DNA of 7,442 nt, from the NCBI GenBank assembly GCA_964604905.1, contig CAZSCC010000008.1:1-7442 (forward strand), given 5' to 3'. The notes below the pieces were generated by a model, which saw only the letters and a program-made list of their open reading frames with translations, did not search any database and had not been told where the DNA came from. Origin of the DNA: JACQFK01 sp964604905 (GTDB lineage Bacteria; Planctomycetota; MHYJ01; JACPRB01). Shown here in pieces: positions 6,175 to 7,442 of the stretch. The position numbers and the translations under genes are program-made. The stretch's first letter is position 1. Each line of letters starts with the position of its first letter.

Positions 6175-6190
6175 GGAAAGATCCGTTTCC
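6175..6190. promoter_or_regulatory. Candidate operator palindrome GGAAA-N6-TTTCC
   Basis: GGAAAGATCCGTTTCC is a perfect 5+5 inverted repeat with a 6-nt centre. It lies 50-65 nt upstream of the lyase ATG and 32-47 nt upstream of the DTW ATG. The inner GAAA-N6-TTTC equals the core of the KdgR operator as I recall it. An IclR-family gene, the class KdgR belongs to, ends about 0.67 kb to the right. The palindrome is seen directly; its function is inference. Confidence 0.35.
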
Positions 6191-6210
6191 CCCGGACGAG
6201 GAAGGCCGGT

Positions 6211-6214
6211 AGGA
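6211..6214 (+). promoter_or_regulatory. Shine-Dalgarno of the DTW-domain gene (AGGA)
   Basis: AGGA sits 7 nt before ATG 6222, which supports that start. The conserved zinc-binding cysteines begin at residue 11, so no later start is possible without losing them. Confidence 0.55.
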
Positions 6215-6221
6215 TGCGCTC

Positions 6222-6851
6222 ATGGCGCAACGGAGCCGGCGGAATCCACGATGTCTTGGGTGCGGCCTGACTCCCGGGACCTGCGTCTGTGCGACGCTGC
6301 CTCGGGTGCGGTTCGCGACCCCGGTGGCGATCGTGCAGCACAACCGCGAGCGGTTCAAGCCGACCAGCACGGGCCGGCTGCTCGCTCGCATGGTCGAGGG
6401 CGCGGCCGTGCTGCCTTACGGGATCCGCGGCGTCCCGTTCGATCCGGGGCCTCTCCTGGACCCTTCCATCGAGTGGCTGTTGCTGTTCCCGCGCGAGGGC
6501 GCGCCGGCGCTCGATCCCGGAAGGAGGCCCGCGGCGGGTCGGCGCCTCGGGTTGATCCTGCTCGACGGCACGTGGAGCCAGTGCGCCCACATGAGCCGCC
6601 GGGTGCCGGGGATCGCCCTGCTGCCGTGCGTGACGCTGCCGGCCGGCGGGCCGTCGATCTGGACCGTTCGCACGCAGCACGACGAGCGCGGCCGGTCGAC
6701 CTTCGAGGCGGCGCTGCACGGCCTTGAACTGGTCGAGGGCTCCGACAAGGGGGCGCCCCTGCGGGAAGCGTTCGCGCGGATCACGGCGCAAATCCTGCAC
6801 CTGAAGGGCAAGCTGCGATCGCCCGAGATTCCGGCGGCGTGGGGGGTCTGA
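6222..6851 (+). CDS. tapT: DTW-domain tRNA-uridine aminocarboxypropyltransferase
   Basis: 209-aa DTW-domain protein of the TapT (YfiP)/DTWD family. Characterised members transfer the aminocarboxypropyl group of S-adenosylmethionine to a tRNA uridine, making acp3U, in the cytoplasm. The N-terminal zinc cluster is C11-x2-C14-x6-C21-x-C23 (RCLGCGLTPGTCVCATLPR). Then come the family block IVQHNRERFKPTSTGRLLAR (residues 37-56; more often HPxE and TNTG), WLLLFP (85-90), the signature LILLDGTWSQCAHMSRR (111-127, with the DGTW variant of the DTW motif), and RSTFEAALHGLE (158-169). The length and order are normal for the bacterial family and every key block is present. It is divergent from the pectate lyase cluster and convergent, 3 nt apart, with the IclR gene, so it appears to be a stand-alone housekeeping gene. 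The target position on tRNA (U47 in E. coli) is assumed from the family and not shown here. Confidence 0.92.
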   Translation: MAQRSRRNPRCLGCGLTPGTCVCATLPRVRFATPVAIVQHNRERFKPTSTGRLLARMVEGAAVLPYGIRGVPFDPGPLLDPSIEWLLLFPREGAPALDPGRRPAAGRRLGLILLDGTWSQCAHMSRRVPGIALLPCVTLPAGGPSIWTVRTQHDERGRSTFEAALHGLELVEGSDKGAPLREAFARITAQILHLKGKLRSPEIPAAWGV

Positions 6852-6854
6852 GGT

Positions 6855-7442
6855 TCAGTCCGCCGGCCCGCCCCGCGCCGCCTTCAGGAGTCCGGCCACG
6901 ATCTGTTTCTCGCGGGACGCGGAGAGGCGGACGAGCGGCAGCGTCACGCTGAGCGCCGCGACCGGCCGGCCCTTCTCCAGGAGGGGCGCCCCGAAGCAGA
7001 CCACCCCCGGCTCGTTCTCCTCTCGATCCTCCGCCCAGCCGCGCCGCCTCACGCCGCGGAGCGTCGCCTCGAGCGCCGTCCGGAGCCGCGGCGCCGCGCG
7101 GTCCAGGAGCGCCCGACGCTCGACGTCGGGCAGGAAGGCCGCGATCGCCCGACCCAAAGACGTGGAGTGGAACGGGTCGCGCGCGTCGGGCCGGGTCATG
7201 AGCCTCAGCGGCCGCGTCGTCTCGACCACGTGGACGTAGACCACGTCCGTATCCTCCAGGACCGCGAGGTTGACCGTCTCGTTGAACGTCCGGTGGAGGC
7301 GCTCCATGAGGGGAAGGGCCCGCCGGCGGAGCTCCTGCGCCGTCCCGCTCCGCCCCAGGCGGACGAGGCTCGCCGTCGGCGCGTACGCCCGGCTCCCGGA
7401 CTCCTGTGACGCGTAGCCCGCGTCCACCAGCGTCCGCACGAT
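6855..7442 (-). CDS. IclR-family transcriptional regulator (partial, N-terminus missing)
   Basis: The last 195 residues of an IclR-type regulator whose N-terminal part lies beyond the window; the stop is TGA at 6857-6855. The first residues visible, IVRTLVDAGYASQE, are the end of the winged helix-turn-helix (recognition helix into wing). YAPTASLVRLG (20-30) links to the effector-binding domain: RRRALPLMERLHRTFNETVNL (39-59), VVYVHVVET (67-75), FHSTSLGRAIAAFLP (91-105), GWAEDREENEPGVVCFGAPL (135-154) and ALSVTLP (163-169). These are typical IclR blocks. The apparent start codon near 7439 is an internal Val, not a true start. Such proteins are dimeric regulators, often of catabolic genes for sugars, uronates or aromatics, and bind small acids in this domain. 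The effector is unknown. Target genes could lie to the right of the window or be the pectate lyase cluster. Confidence 0.93.
   Translation of the reverse strand: MVRTLVDAGYASQESGSRAYAPTASLVRLGRSGTAQELRRRALPLMERLHRTFNETVNLAVLEDTDVVYVHVVETTRPLRLMTRPDARDPFHSTSLGRAIAAFLPDVERRALLDRAAPRLRTALEATLRGVRRRGWAEDREENEPGVVCFGAPLLEKGRPVAALSVTLPLVRLSASREKQIVAGLLKAARGGPAD

Larger units (their letters stand above)
6126..6221. promoter_or_regulatory. Divergent intergenic region, pectate lyase / DTW gene
   Basis: These 96 nt between two divergent genes must hold at least the promoter of the lyase cluster and probably that of the DTW gene. No hexamer pair close to TTGACA/TATAAT is evident on either strand. It contains the two ribosome binding sites (6131-6136 minus; 6211-6214 plus) and the GAAA-N6-TTTC palindrome near 6176. 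Confidence 0.5.

Noticed and set aside
4653..6212. 519-codon plus-strand frame opposite the pectate lyase
   Set aside because: Antisense shadow rich in R, L, G and E. The minus-strand frame has a signal peptide, a good ribosome binding site and recognisable lyase blocks.

Overview
The window is high-GC (about two thirds G+C by eye), densely coded bacterial chromosome with mostly housekeeping or single-function metabolic genes. I see no mobile element, CRISPR array, tRNA or rRNA. The primary sigma factor has a long charged insert between regions 1.2 and 2, and a region 4 helix-turn-helix of the GYTYTLEEVGKIFKVTRERV type. Together with a PL10-type pectate lyase and a 'CACAAAGG' palindromic repeat, this suggests an environmental Gram-negative lineage such as Planctomycetota or Acidobacteriota. 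That placement is inference from remembered family features, not from a search.

Layout. (1) At the left edge is the C-terminal tail of a small CxxC-x17-CxxC zinc-ribbon protein (+), too short to show up as a long reading frame. (2) A leader of about 190 nt follows, with a clear Shine-Dalgarno, and then rpoD (+), whose start I place at GTG 277. (3) Convergent with rpoD, 10 nt away, is a DUF1415 protein (-). (4) An AT-richer gap of about 200 nt holds a 29-bp imperfect inverted repeat built from CACAAAGG units. (5) A minus-strand cluster reads, in transcription order, secreted PL10-like pectate lyase, YheT-type alpha/beta hydrolase, aldo/keto reductase; the last two overlap by ATGA. (6) Divergent from the lyase is a DTW-domain tRNA acp3U transferase (+). 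(7) Convergent with it, 3 nt away, is an IclR-family regulator (-) cut by the right edge.

Working together. The lyase is predicted to be exported and to cleave pectate. The hydrolase and reductase downstream could be co-transcribed with it, but nothing in them proves a pectin role. The most suggestive link is regulatory. The divergent lyase/DTW intergenic region holds GAAA-N6-TTTC, the core of the KdgR operator as I remember it. KdgR is the IclR-family repressor of pectin catabolism in enterobacteria, and an IclR-family gene lies about 0.7 kb away. This is a testable hypothesis. I did not find a convincing undescribed system in the window.
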